DNA of 64,000 bases from Rhabdornis inornatus (lineage: Eukaryota; Chordata; Aves; Passeriformes; Rhabdornithidae), in contig VWZS01004784.1 of assembly GCA_013397075.1 (NCBI GenBank), forward strand, positions 321,263-385,262. Reading direction: 5' to 3'. The position numbers were made by a program, and so were the translations under genes. The notes beneath the pieces were generated by a model. That model was not told where the DNA came from, did no database searches, and was given only the letters and a program-made list of their open reading frames with translations. Below, piece after piece: positions 49,801-63,667 of the stretch (position 1 is the first letter of the stretch; each line of letters begins with the position of its first letter).

Positions 49801-52800
49801 AGCCAGAAAAAGGCAATTTTTTGCATGTAGTATGAAGACAGGACAAAATGTGGTGCAGTAGAGGTTAACATACACTCTGTGAGGTGCCCATGGAATCTGA
49901 TTTTATACTGAGCTACATTCCAGTCTGTTACAACCTTCTTGTTTGAACAGGCATAAATTCCTTGCAAAATAATTTTGATTTTTGCATCTGACAAGTCACT
50001 CCTGTATATCTGCTATTTTTCTGTTCCCATCCATATTTTTCTTACAACGATGTCTATCCTTTTATGATCATGCTGACAACTGCCAGTGCTTAAGTTGAGA
50101 CAGAAATTACAACTGAACACAGCAATCCACCCTTCCATTTCAGCCATGATCTGGGAGTACAAGATTGCAGCAGAACCTTAATTTCCCTTGTTAGAGCTGT
50201 AGCATTTGGGGCTGATGAAGTTCGCAGTAAACCTGTCACAAATGAACCTTACCCAATATATTATCTATCAAGGCAACATAACGAACATCTGGTGGGGATT
50301 GTGATCTGTAGGCAGTGAGGCAGCAACTATTACTGTGCTGCGCTGATGTGCATTGATGTTCAGTGTGAGTGCAGCCATGAGAAAGTAGAATCAGGCTTTT
50401 TCTGAGTTTTTCCACACTCTCACCCAGGACAGAGACCCAGGCTGCTTGTGGGCCCAAAGGGCTGTGCAGGGTGCACTGAGAAAACAATACCTCAGCCTGC
50501 CAAGCTGCCAAGCAGCTGTGCACCCTTTGCTGAATCTCTTGGAAAATAAAGGTCTATGATGAAGTAAGGTCACAAACAGGATTCACTTTTACTCATGACA
50601 ACCGATGCCAGCTAACAAGAGAAAAGCTGTTTCCTTCTGGCTCCAAAACATGTAGCACAATTGACAGGTGAGCCTGGATTCAGAGATGTGTAGTGTTTTG
50701 TCACCCTCTGCCACACTGACCATGACAGAGGATCTGCAGGGTACATAAGGCCTTCAGTCAGAGATGCACAGCTGCTCTGGCTTCCTGACAGCTTGAAAAC
50801 ACATAGATAATTTATTAACAACTTCACAATGTGGAAATGTCTTCACTGGGTAAAAAGAGAGCAAGTTCTTCCAGTGTAAAATGTTGTAAGAATAGTGAAA
50901 TCTTTGCATGAAGGATTGGTCACTGTCACCTCTTTCTGAAGGATCTTCAAGAAAGGAGCAGAGTGAATGTCTTTTAAAGCAGATGTAGGATAATTAGTCT
51001 CTCTCTTAAGTGACTGAAACAATGGAAAGCAGTCAGTGATCAGCAGCCCATAGCTGTGGTCTGTACAGATTATGGCACTGAGAAGAAATGCATCCTGCTA
51101 CAATGAATAAGGAATGCAAACAGACAGGGCAGCTACTCTGAATTCAGATAGACAACCAGACTCAGTCTCACAAACTGTGTGTGTAGGTTGTGTTTGTCTG
51201 TCTTTGTTTTCAATTCATGATAGTAATGACCCAGACCTCAGCATTACCCAGATATCATGCAATACAAGTAATGTTGTAATATGGATAGACAGGATCTCTT
51301 GGCTTTTTATTTCCTTGGCTGCGAAGCATCTGAATAGCAGCATGAGCAACTTGGCTGATATGCTCACAGGGAAGAAGAAGTTCATGCACTTGATGAACAA
51401 GTTCATGAGGTATCAATCCCTCTGTCCCCTTGCCAGGGATCATGTTTCTCTTTAGTATTCAGTCTAATCTTACACAGATTCCTGCATTTCCTTTCCAAGA
51501 CACATCCACATACCTTTCTGTCAAAGATCAGACATGTGGAGCTTTAAAACCTGGATTTTAAGGACTTTGTTTTCTTGAACTGAATAGGTTTAGGGATTTT
51601 CATAAGAACTGGAGAACTGAAACTGCCTCTGTAATGGAGATCACGGAGTCCAAAGACTTGTCAGAGCCAGACCTGGAAATATGATCTGTTCTTGATTAAC
51701 AGAAGGATGGAGGGAGTTGATTTCCAGCTTTTCTCCTTTGTATTGCATCTTACTGCTGTCATTTTAAGGTATGAGGCACATTGCCAAATACATGGGAATC
51801 GAAAGGAAGGAGTCTGAGGTTTCCTTTAATTTGCTAAAGTCTGTCTACTCTTAATCTAATAGAAAACTGATATATGATGGGATTTATACAGCTGCAATTT
51901 GTCTGATTTGCAGACATAGCAGGAAACAGCCGGGATGAAAATGAGCTGCAGGGAATTGTGAATTCCTCAGGGAAGACGCCTGGAGCAGAGTTTATCTTCA
52001 GGTGGAGGTAGGTTATCAGAAAGAGACTTTTTCCCCAAAGATGGGGCAGGAAAGAGTTCCCCTCTTACTCCAGGGCTTGGGATTAGCTTCTAGATCAGAA
52101 ACCATTCACTGGGTAAGGAAAGTTGACAGTGCTTGTTGGACCATTTCACAAAACCTCAGAAAATGGGACCATTACCATCAGTGCCACCCATGGGCAACAC
52201 TGCTCAAACGACCTTTCCCACTCAGTTTTCGCTGCTGAAAGGCCACTTCCCAGAAACTGCTGAGTCATCAGCCCCAGTTTACTAGAAAAACTGTTTGCTT
52301 AGCAGAAAGGATCCCGTGGCAATTTAAGTTCATGTCCTGAAACGAGTTTTTATTCCCCCTTTTTCTCAGTTTTTTAAACAGACAGTGTTATGTCTCACAT
52401 TTAAATTCTGGTAAACTGAGAGGTGGAATGGGTTTAAATGTGGGTTTATGCACAAATCTGGATGAGGCAGAACAACCCTCTCCATTATGCCAAGCATATG
52501 TGTGACCAAACTCTATCTCATCCAAAGAGATTTTCTAGATGCGGGAAATTCTAGAGGCTGGCTCACAACAGCCCTTCACAAGAAAGATTTCTCCCCAAAC
52601 CATACATCCATTCAATCCATGGCTGCATAAATGCACATTCTATTCTGAGTGCAGCCTCTATTTCCTTATGACACAAAGGAATTTATCCTCTTTATAGTCA
52701 GGCAAATAAAGGGCAAAATAAAACTTAATTGTTCCAGAGTGAATATCTGCCTCTGGTATTCAGCTGCAAGATCACAGATAATATAATTAATGGATGGATA

Positions 52801-55106
52801 TGGAAAACAGAAGGCTCTACAGACTCATTGTGTCAGGTGGTCACTAATCAGCATTGTAGATTATTTGTCTCCAAAGTGTCTCTCTCAATGAATGGCTCAC
52901 TGGGAACTACTCTTCACTACAAAGTCAGATTAGTGTATTTACAGAGGCAAAGTTCTGGTAGTGGAGATAGAACTTGTGCAGCCAGAACAATTCCTTTCCT
53001 GGTAGCAAAACTCACTTCCCTAACTGACATAAGATCTACTAACAAAAGGGCTCTTCTGTGATAATGAGTTGCATCTGCACAGGGAGTTCCGACATTCAGA
53101 CTGCACAAAGTTGAGTCATCCTGTTTTGACTATGAATGAACAGGACATCTCTCAATGTCAGTGCAGGGGAATCCCAGTGGTACTTGTAATGCAGGAAATT
53201 TCAACTAGGAAGTTAAAGTGTCATTTTAAAAATCTCCCTTATCTGAATGGAAATGTAATGATTCCTCCTTTCATGACTTTCCCTTCCCCTTAAGGTATGT
53301 TTAGGGACCAGTGTGAGATGAGTTTCATTATCTCAACCCTTTGCTCCTTTTTATGTGAACCAGTGGACCACTACAGTGGTGGCAGTGTCCTTTGGCCCAT
53401 GGCTGACATCACCTGTTGATTGCCTCTGGTCTACTCTATGCTGCCTGTGCAAGTTCCCTCCCTATGTAAAAAGGAAATTCTGGTCCTGAATTTGAGGGAA
53501 TTAAGGAACAATACAGTTTGGTGGATACGTCTGATATGATTCACTATTTCCTTTGAAACGCTTTATTCCATTTTCACAGAATCATGGAAGATTGTGAGAA
53601 CTGAGGACTTGGAATTTTTCTGGCCATACAGAAGTTTGAAGAAATTCTCCCTAAATTATGTCTTTGTCCATGAATCCTACTAGTGTAGAGTTCGCAGATG
53701 CATGGTGTCATTATTACTGAAGTAGATCCACTTCTAGGTCTTAAATAGAGTTCACGCCTTGAATTAAACTTGAACCAAACCCCACTCTAGTTTCCAAGTT
53801 CTGAGAAGGGCATGATCTTTTGGCTGGTGGAACCAAAGGAGGCCAGCTGGGATACTCCTGTCGCTGATTAAAGATGTGGCTGTTTCTTATCACCATGGAA
53901 GAACAAAAGTCATGTAAACTTGGCTCTGAGGCTGCTGGAGTGGCTGGGAACAGATCCAAGCTCTGCTGAGCCAGAGCCCAAAACATTCTCCTTTCCACCA
54001 GTCTTAACACTTGTAAATATCACAACAGCTGCTGGATGAGGCACCTTGGACAGAAAACAAGTTAATTGTATGTAACCAATGAAGAGGTGTTACTGGCAAA
54101 GTTGGTCCTTCATGTTTTATAATATTCACACCACAGTAAAATTGGGCTATTATTTCTATATTAAAACCTTTCTTAGTACTGTAGCTGTGTTACACCAGCA
54201 CTGTGCTTTTTGCAGGTGTAGCACAAGGACTCCAGGATATTTATACCTACAGTACTTCGAGGCAGTGGAGTATATTAAATTCCAACTCAGTGGAGATTTA
54301 TTGTGTTCGAATGAACATTGCCTACAGTACAATAACTCACAGAGATATGAGGAAACATGCTACAGGTACAAGAATTTGCATTTCATAGTTTAGGATTGTA
54401 ACTGATATAGAAGGTGGTAAAAACCAGAGGCTTAGCTGTGGGACTCTGCTGAAGGTCATTTCTGCTTTGGATGATATTGCCTGGATTGTGGAATAGCAGA
54501 TCCAAGCTGGTGACGTCTGACTCAAAAGAAATGCAAACTGTTCAACTGTTTTCACAGTAAATATTTGCTAGAATACAAAACCTGAAATTTTGTCTTGTTC
54601 ATGCTTGTTTTTATTTACTTTCTAGTAAATGACTTTGAGATGAGAACATGTATTAAATTAATGAATTTTAAACAGAGACCAAATAATACATGTCCCTTAA
54701 CACCTTACTTTAAAATACAAGGAATGGAAGCCTAGGAGGGATATTTGGAGACCCAGAGAATAGTGACAACTCCATGCAATTTGTCACAAAGCATACAAAG
54801 CAAGTCTCTGTGTGTCAAATGATGCAGACTATTAAGATAGCAAACCAAATATCTCTTCCTCTTCAGTCAAAGGTTACATAAAGACAACCTCTCTCTTTGT
54901 GTTAAGACATTACTCTCTTCTTGAGTCTTTAAATTAGTAAAACACAAAGTAAGGAAATATAGGCCTCTGAGAGCCAAGAAAGTCCACGACTTCTAGATAA
55001 AGTGAATTTTCTTTTTGTATTGAGAAACAAGAGTCACTGACCATTTCTGTTCCTTGATCATCTCTGTCTGGATCCCCAACATCAGGCAAAAGCTATCCTT
55101 CATTTT

Positions 55107-55160
55107 TTCTAGTGCTAATGTCAGTGGAGAAACTCCCATGGACTTGAATTGGCATTTGGG
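55107..55160. repeat. Possible ancient sauropsid repeat motif
   Basis: GTCAGTGGAGAAACTCCCAT followed by GGACTTGAATTGG and TTTGGGCC resembles a short motif (aaactcccattgacttcaatggg ... ggcc) that I recall as dispersed in reptile and bird genomes. The match is short and no family name can be given. Confidence 0.35.
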
Positions 55161-57147
55161 CCTTTGCAAATGATCAATATATAGGTTTCGAAGGGACTAT
55201 GCTGCATTCCAACTAGTTAGACTGAAAATAGGATATAAATTTGTATTTATACATATTTGTTATATGGGAAAATCTCATTCAAAGTAGGTCATTGGAAGTG
55301 GCAGGTGCTCATCTCACTGTAAGAGTCCTATGACTCTTACCCACACAGAAACACTCAGCAAAAAGCACCAGTTTACTGGGAAAACCTCATCCTCTACCTC
55401 CTCATCAGCCTCTGCTGCTAAGAAGAGCAAAATAAAGAGTAGCAGACTTTGAGTAAGATTGAAAAAGAGGAAAAAATATGCTCCCAGCAGGCAAAATACT
55501 GGTGACATTCTTAATCATGATGAAACATAAGATCACAGTAGGGCAAAACCGAAATTCATTTTGCATGTCAAAGAATTGGTTGCATTTAATTTGTTTGGGA
55601 TATTTTACTAGGCTTCTATTTCTTACAGAATAAGTTCAAGGTTATGAAAAATTTTGTTAGGACTAAATGCTCCTAATACTCCAAGACAAAAGAGAATAAA
55701 GCAGAGGAAGGTCTTCCAATTCAGTTTTGATTGATGAAGTCTTTTGCGAAAATTCTCTTTTTCCTGCTCAGTTTTGCTTTGAATTCGTATTTCAGAAACT
55801 AAGATGGGGCAGTATGAAAAGTGACACTGTGACAGCTATATTTTCTTTTTAGAGTCCTCACTCACTTTTATTCCAAACATCTTGCATTTGTCTAAATGTT
55901 TCCCAAATGCTATGGCAGGACTTAAATATCTGCAGTCTTGAGCTGAATTTGACTTTGCTTCTTGCTTAATTATTGCCTTGTAAGATTTAGACCGCCTGAT
56001 TTTGGTCAAATCTGTAAAAGAGCAGCTCCATTTGGACTCCTGATATGAAAAATCAGAAACAGGGGAACTTCAAAAGCTTCTGAAAGACCGTGATAAGCCT
56101 CTGAACAACGGGAGGTTTATAAAGGGATTTCATGCAGGTTCTCACGATGTGTCCATAGTTTGGGAGGAGAGGAATAAACAAAACTGGGACAGGGGGCACA
56201 GAGCTGTCTCCAGGCATGGGACTCAGTTTCCCTGTCAGGTGTCCAGGTGTGCCTTGGGCTGTGAGGATGTGGCGTGGCTGGGGGAGCCACCGTGGGTCTG
56301 TGCATGTCCTGTCCCAGTTTTGGCCCCCTGGATCTCCTGGATCTGCAGTTTCTCCACTAGATGTCTGTGTGTCCTCTCCAGAGCCTCCAGCTGCAGCTGA
56401 GAAACTCTTGCCAAGCAACACTTTCCCCTCACATTGGAAGGAAAACAAGTTCAAAACACTGGTCCCTTTTTTTGGTGCAATTCTGGACTGATATTCAAAA
56501 CTGGTGTGGTTAAAATCACTTCCCCACTTTCCAGAATTTCAGAGAAAAGAAACAACATATATTCCCCCTGCCCCACCCCAAAACTTCAGGATGACTGACT
56601 GACAATTGTCTTAGCTTTTGCTCAGAAAAAAACCAAAGCCAAATAATTTCAGTTTTCCAAAGCGTTAAGAGAATATTTCATGATGGGAACTTTCAAACTA
56701 AATGGTTTATATGACCCAATATTCCTTCATCCCCATTTTCTTTACCTTTGTGGAATTTAAAAAGAAAACAGTCTACCTCCTGCTTTTCTGAAGATACACA
56801 AGCAGCAAAATAAACAAGAACCAAAATCATGACAGTTTGTTTGGAACAGCCATGTGTTTCCAGGACTATGTGCCAGTACATACAGTGTGCAGGTTGCCAT
56901 GAGGATGCTTTGCTTCTCTTTGCCAGTTGTCCCATGGAAAAACAGAGGTTAATCACAGCTCATAGGAGTGGGATCATCCTCAGGCTGCCCCAGAGTCGTG
57001 TAGCTGGGTCTGTACAGCACCCTCATAGACTAAAGAAATTCAAACAGCAAGTTTAGACTATTTTAGGTTCTTAAACTCATGTTTAGTCAGTGTACATTCA
57101 GCAGGAATGTATTAAGTTTTTATTTTCAAATGAGATAGGAATGCAAA

Positions 57148-57172
57148 ATTTACACTGGTGTAACTCCAGGAA
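57148..57172. repeat. Possible ancient sauropsid repeat motif
   Basis: TTACACTGGTGTAACTCCAG matches a palindromic motif (tttacactggtgtaactcca) that I recall from ancient dispersed repeats of amniotes. There is no further support around it. Confidence 0.35.
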
Positions 57173-57340
57173 CATTAATCAAGGAAGAAATTAATCGTCT
57201 GATTCTTTTTTTGTATTTCTAATCTAGAAAGAATATTAATGCAGGTAGATTTGGTGATTTGTAAACATCTGTCTTTTCATTTAAATTGCATTCACACAAC
57301 AGATACTGAAATGTTTGGAGGTTTTTTCCTTGGGGTTTTT

Positions 57341-57364
57341 GTTTGTTTGTTTGTTTGTTTGTTT
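57341..57364. repeat. (GTTT)n microsatellite
   Basis: Six GTTT units, followed by an AT-rich stretch. Confidence 0.95.
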
Positions 57365-60300
57365 TTATTATTATTTAAAAAGCCTTACTGCATTTTGGTG
57401 ATTTTTTAAAAAGCAGAAATAACCAATTTCATAAAAACTGTAAGTGTGAAAAGCCAATGAACTGCAAAGTGCAATAAATCATTTCTCTAAAGAATATCAC
57501 CTATCTCAATTTTGCTGTCTCTTATGCTGGCTGCAATGCTGTGTGTAACTACTGAGCAACAAAGTTATTTCGAAGGCTCTTTTATTAACAAGAACAGAAT
57601 ATGACCCACCAGCTAAACAGAAAAATATTGACATTGCTTTTATGATCCAAGGGAAATAATTTGATAAATATAGTACATGACAGAGGTTATTTTTACATAA
57701 AGGTCAGAAATGCAGTTAATGAAATTCTCAGCTACTAAAACTTCTGAAGTAATACAACTATAATATTTTCTTTTTGAAAATAGAAGCTGTGATTAAAAAG
57801 GAAGTATTTTGGAAAATTAACTCTTAAAGTGTGAGAGATGGTGGAAGAGATTTCCTGGTTTTACTAAAGAGCTGAGTGATTAATGGAACAAAATTAATCT
57901 CTTGTTAATCAGTGTGAGAACTAAAAAGGGATTGACCAGATTAACTCACAACTCATTTTAAGTGATGAAAATCTGTAGAGATGCTAGTCTGAGAGTAGGT
58001 ATTTAGAGGCGAGAATTAATCTCTGCTGAAATCAATGAGAGTTTTGTCTTATCAAAGGCAGAAAGGACATTTTAATGTTAAGTGAGTAAAGAAGACACAC
58101 ACCCCCACAAGTTCCAGAGGTGGAATTATATGCAGAAAATAACTAGCAAGTGGTTTTGAATAATTAATGCATTCAAGAAACTGATGATCCTTAATGGAAC
58201 TAAGATTTCAACCATGGCATTCATGGGCAAATTGGTGACATCAACATGTGGAGATCAATTGATGTTTGAATTTATTAGCCACTGTGTTCATCACATATTT
58301 CTTTTAGGAAAGATGCTAAAAAACAATGATTGAGAATTTTAGTAAAAGAAAAAAAAAACAAATCCAAAAGCCTGTGTAATTCTCACTCATGTATTTTGAT
58401 TTTATTGGAATTTGATGGAAATTAAATTAAAAATTAAAGTGGTTGAAGTAATTTATCTAAATTAAGAAAACTTAGCAGATAATAAGGTGCAGCTTAGTTT
58501 TAAGTTGTCTATTAGAAATGGCAGTGAAAGATTAATATCAAACAGTGCTGTATGTCACTAAGCGGAGTAGAACCAGCATGTGTCTTCTGATGTCTGCACA
58601 TTATTTTTTTGACACATAGTTTTCTTTACTGAATCTTTAATAACTATCTCTTGCTACAACCTGAAGACACAAATGCTTCCCAGATGCTTTCTGCCCCCAT
58701 ATCCAAAATCTGATATGGGGAGAACATGGGTTAGTCCCAGAGTAAGTAAAATCCAGCAGACAGACACAGCTCTGTGCCTGGTGGAGAGAAACACTGTGCC
58801 TTCACCTGGGAGATGCACAGGGCAGCGTCACAGCACACCAGGACATCATCTGGCAAAAAAAGAACCATTTTCTAATGTATAACTGTTGCAAGGAGCCAAG
58901 TGATTTTACTCAATGTTTAACCACACTGGATGGAGGTGATTCATTGGACTGGAAGCTGGTGGCTGGTCAGAGAGAACTCTTGGCCCCCTGCACCCACAGG
59001 AGCCAACAGAAGGGAGAAGCAAAATTACACTTGCAAAGAGATACACAGATAGTGCTGCAAAGAAAGCCCAGCTTCACCAGGCAAAAGGAAAATCATTAGC
59101 TGGACCATTTGAAGAGGAAGGAATAGAAAGGAGAATGAGAAGGAAAACTGAGAGCTTTTTTAATTTTAGGAACCAACAAATCAGGAAAAACAATGACTTT
59201 GGCTAAAACCTCATTCTAGTTTAATGTGCAAGGGAGGCAGTTAACTTTTTTTTTCCAAGCAATTTATAGTTAACATTGAAAAAGGGAAACAGATGGCAAT
59301 CAATAACCCTGGGAAATTGTGATGTGCAAAAAAAAGTAACAGGAGGCTACAAATATTAGAGAAAAATCCATGCTTGTAACTCATACAGAATATTTCCTTG
59401 TCAGTTATATTAGGTATGAAAATCCCTGCAAAAGATATTACTCTTGTTGGTAGAGAGAGATAATGAAATGTTTTTTGGTGCAAAGAAATCCAAATTTTTT
59501 CAAAGACAACTTTTGTCTGGTAGCTTGGAAAATGCAAGTGATGAGCTTATCACACAAAGATGAAGAACTTTCCAATCCATGAATAAAATGAGGATGTTAG
59601 GCAATTTCTTTTAGAGAATATTTTCTATCTGATAGCAGAGTCTAGGAGTCGGAAAAAAACCGAAAAAAATATGATACCAGAGAAGCATCTGTCTACCTGA
59701 TCTTAGTGTGTAATTAACTTTAGCTGGCTAGGGAAACTGCAGAAGGGAAATACAGCGCTAGTGTTGGACTGATATTAAAAACAAAAGAAAACAACCCAAA
59801 TATGATGAGCTGGTAGCTGAAATGAAATAGCAGCTAAAGTTATTGGTCTGCTTAACTAACCCCATATGGTTCACAGGAACACTGGTGGAAGGGATATGCT
59901 ACATTTTCAGGCAATAAATACTGAAAAAACAGGAATATAATGGCCCACAATAAAGTAGATTTTTGCTGAACTTTAGGGAGTTCACGATGGCATGATAAGA
60001 AATCATTTTGAAGTGAAAGAATCAGGGAATAAAATCTAGCATTCTCTTTTTGAGTGTCATGAATAGAAATACATGCAAGTGGATGAGAAGTCTGATAACA
60101 AAGACGCCACTTCATCACCCCAGACAAAGGTTAAGCAAGAACCAACATTGGAAAGTTTGAAGAAAATTTTAGAGAATGCAAAGCATATTTTATTTAGACA
60201 AGAATATTGATGGTTTCAAATACTGAAAGTTATGATTGGTGCATCAGCATCTCTACTTGGAAATGTGCAGTGAATTGTTCTATAAAAAAAGAGCAGAAAA

Positions 60301-60484
60301 GTTTGTGTGCTGCATGAATTTCAGCAAGATGGATACAAGGTGCAGCTGATTAAAAGCTTTATCTGCTCACTTCCCTGTGTTTCTGAGTAGGTGGAAATTT
60401 TTTTGTGCTTTTTATAAACTGCATTGACATAGAGAAAAAAAATAGGAGGTATTAAGAATCTCTTTTGCCTGAAGGAGAGATGCA
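57365..60484. other. AT-rich unique non-coding sequence
   Basis: No gene is recognised; frames are at most 98 codons. The part from 57570 to 58060 has many TTAAT/ATTAA cores and a short CTGAAATCAATGAGAGTTTT string (58030-58049) resembling the ancient repeat motif noted at 55107. The part from 59700 to 60484 may be decayed LINE upstream of the CR1 end that follows, but I cannot align it. Confidence 0.5.
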
Positions 60485-60775
60485 CCACAAGAAGCAAAGG
60501 CTGAAGTTGAATTAAGACTCAAAAGAAGCTTTTCAGAATGCATGGTAATGGTGATTAACTACTGGAACAAAGTACAAGGAAAAGGATAGAGACAAAGTCT
60601 CTTCAAATTTTACAGCAAAGTCAGACGGCTTTTATAGCAGACAAGCTTTAATCTGAGACAAAGAATGCTTTAGTTAAACACAAGTTATTGGACTCGGGGC
60701 TGGATAATTGGGTGGCCTGAGATATTTCAATAACAGAGATCTCTTTTGATCTTATTCTTGTGAATCTGTGAGTTG
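60485..60775 (+). repeat. Ancient CR1 LINE 3' region
   Basis: The blocks AGGCTGAAGTTGAATTAAGA, GTGATTAACTACTGGAACAA, CTTCAAATTTTACAGCAAAG, AATGCTTTAGTTAAACACAA and GTTATTGGACTCGGGGCTGG occur in the same order as in old sauropsid CR1 3' ends (gttgaagctagacaaattcagact / gtaattaaccactggaacaa / aatctttaaatcaag / gctctagttcaaacacaagttattgggctcgatg). The last 60 bp up to a TCTATGTGATTC-like end (60779-60790) are more decayed. Plus strand; the frame is broken. Confidence 0.85.
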
Positions 60776-62688
60776 GATTCTATGTGATTCCTATTGCAGA
60801 ATGCCACCAATTTACTGCTATACTGAAACCAGTAAGGCATTTTAAAAAAAATATTAATTTTCAGTCAAGGTTCTTTTTTTATTTACAAAAACTTCGTAAA
60901 ATACAAACTAGTTAGGAACTTGCTTTTTCTAGAATTTATCAGCTTATTGCACACTTCTTGTCATCAGTCCTTGTTAGACTGTCCTCTGGCATGTAAAAAA
61001 TGCCTTTATTATCCAGAAATACTCTTTGTGCTTCTCTGGAAGTATTTTGTCACTTTTACACTTCCCTTATTCACAATTTTGATGCATATTAATGTACATT
61101 CAAGTTACAAAATAGAATTTCTCAATGGAAGCCAATATTTTACCAGAGTATAGGTAGCAAAAATAATTTCAAGGGATGCAGACTGGGACTGAAGACAAGG
61201 TGAAGGATGTAGGTTTATTCCTGTATTGAAAGCTTTGCATAATGGGAAAATTTCCCATTGTTTAGCACAAAAAAAGATGAAGGCTTTGAAATGTGTTAAT
61301 TCCATCCCCACTGAGAGATGCAGCAGGGCTCTCATGTAAATGAAAGGGGCATTGCTGGAGCAGGACACATCACAGCTTTGTATTCCAAGCTAAAATATTA
61401 CCCTCCTTTTCCACTTGGTTGGTGTCTTGTGTTCTCATTTACAGCAATGCAGAGTGCCGTGTAAGTACAAAACAACATTAGGTCAGATTTTTCCAGTCTT
61501 TTATATCAGCTTTAGCATCTGTCAACCTATTTATATTAGCTCTACATAGCACAAATGAGTGTGTTTATGCAACAGTAACTGCAGAGGTGCTCCCAATAAG
61601 CTTTTATTTCTTAAAATAAAATCACAGAATTCTCCTTAATATTATCCAGGTATGTTGAATTACCCCCTTAATGTGTTTTGCTGTAGAAAATATACAATGT
61701 AGTAGTTTCTATTATCTGTTGATGTAAAACAAAGTGATTGGCTTTGCATCCTACACGCAATACTGTGAATATTCAGGTAGAGCTCATCTTCATCTCTTGT
61801 GACTTCACATCACCTCTATGGATTTTAGTGGATGCAGAAGTAGCATGATCTGCTCCTCTTCTAGGAACTAGGTTCCTTATAGCCTCATATCTTTGGTATA
61901 TTTACAGTTGTAAATATTTCTGTATTCCAGACATTTAGTGTATATTTAAAAGATAATGAGGCAAAACAATTGTGCAATGTGCTATCATGAAGTACCCCCC
62001 TCACTCTCATAGCCCACCCATCAGCTTGCTATAAGCTTGATCAGCTCCTTAAGAATGATGAATAGTGTTAAAATTTGCCATATTCCTTTCAGCCAGATGC
62101 TCTGAAAAGCCTGTTAAGTCTATAAAACAAGCAAAATAAGTTCAGTTACGCTCTGCACTTTTCGAGCACTGCTGCTAGCACAAAAATTGATTGATTGTGC
62201 TTTGTGCTGGTCTAAATCTAGCCTGTTCACCTGCAAAACACTGCTCTCTTGTACTTTTTTTGTAACCCTCAGCAACATTCACACAAAAATCAGGGAAAGC
62301 TTTTCCTGGTACAGGGATTTCTCTGTAAGTCTGGTACTTGCTTGCCTCTTTTCTCCTCTGTGTGCTAATCCCATTAAAAGATTCCCTCCTTGCCTAAGTG
62401 GCATGTCCCTCAGCTGATAGCCAGGGTCCTGCTGCTCCTCTGCTGCTTTCCTGCACAAAGCTGGAACTTGTCACCTCCCTCCTGGCACAGGGATGTGCTG
62501 TAGAGACAGGGGTTTGATGGCTCCTTTGGAATTTACCAGGAACTCTCGCTGGCTGCATCAATGCAAGGTGCTCAGGGCAGTGATGTTGGGAAATACAAGG
62601 GAAAAGCTTAGAGCACAGCAACAGCCTAATCTTGGGAAATCAAAGTCCTGCCGTGCTGGTTGGTAGAAAAATGAAGCAACTGTGACAC

Positions 62689-62694
<6 letters not shown>
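60776..62694. other. Unique non-coding sequence
   Basis: No gene is recognised; frames are at most 87 codons. There is no repeat beyond short A and T runs. Confidence 0.55.
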
Positions 62695-62720
<26 letters not shown>

Positions 62721-62721
62721 T
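62695..62721. repeat. Poly(T) tract, about 27 bases
   Basis: The longest homopolymer in the window. It could be the poly(A) tail of a minus-strand retrocopy whose body would lie to its right (62722 onward), but no AATAAA precedes it on that strand and no gene body is recognised. Confidence 0.9.
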
Positions 62722-63667
62722 GGCAGGAAAGAATGTAAAGAATGCATTTGTCTCAGCTATAATTGCTACAAGATGTAAAGCTTGTAAGTGTGTTGAAAAT
62801 TTTGAGGATAAACGATTTTCAGGAAACATGTAACACAGAATCATTAAACCCAAAAGTGGTTTGGGCTGATGTGAAGCTAATGGGAAACCAAAGGTGGATC
62901 CTGCCACAGATGTGTAGACATTATGGAGACAACATTTTTGCATCACTGCTGAATGATGAGTGAATATTCAAGATATCTAGAGAAAAGTGAAAGAGAGATT
63001 GTGGTACAGTTGGAGTGCTGGCCACCAGCCACAATGAGAAAACCAAGGTGAAGGACAACAGTCTAACTTCTGGTGAATGAGAAGAATGGAAGCTGGGGGA
63101 TAAGGAAAGGAGGAATCCAGTAGTCTAATACCACGGAATTGAAGAAAGTAAAGAGAGAGGAGGGGATTGAATTAGGGTAAGAAATGTAAGGCATTAGAAA
63201 AACACAAAAATTTAAATTACTCTGTAAGAGAGCTGGTGGGAGTGTTCAAACGTAAGATGTTGATAGTGAAAAAGTGCAGGCAAACAGCTGAGTCCCAGTA
63301 AGCAAAGCTGCAGGTTTGGTGACAGAAATGTTCTGAAGAGCTTGTGGGGGACTGAATGATCCTGGGGAAGCAGAGGAGAGAAGTGTACCAGGTGCAAGAG
63401 AGCAAACTTTAAAATTTTAAAGGTAATAAACAGCCTTTGGAAAAGAGGAAGGGCAATAGAGATTACAAAGAGCCATGCAGCTTCTGCAAGCAGACTGTGA
63501 GCATATGGGGAAGACATGAAGTACTGAACAAGATTAACCAACATGAGCAAGTATTGCTTCCAAGAGACATGTCACGTTCCTTGGAGTAGAAAACCCTGGA
63601 GGTGTTTTGCACGTTTGGGGAAATATGTCTTTTATGTGCCTGGCTGTACAAATAGTAATTCAGCAAA
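62722..63667. other. Purine-rich non-coding sequence
   Basis: The plus strand is unusually rich in A and G between about 62990 and 63500. No gene is recognised; the largest frame is 112 codons (63212-63550, minus), rich in L/F/H as expected from the pyrimidine-rich complement. It may be an unrecognised old repeat. Confidence 0.5.

Larger units (their letters stand above)
46888..57340. other. Long unique non-coding stretch
   Basis: In 10.4 kb no gene is recognised. The largest frames are 133 codons (56053-56454, minus), 113 codons (51114-51455, plus) and 111 codons (47791-48126, minus), all without recognisable domains. Faint ancient-repeat motifs occur at 55107-55160 and 57148-57170 and are listed separately. 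At 53577-53610 a CACAGAATCATGG string vaguely recalls a reverse CR1 end but does not continue. Confidence 0.5.

Noticed and set aside
53577..53640. CACAGAATCATGG string resembling a reverse CR1 end
   Set aside because: The following GGTTGGAAGGGACC-type block that should come next is missing.
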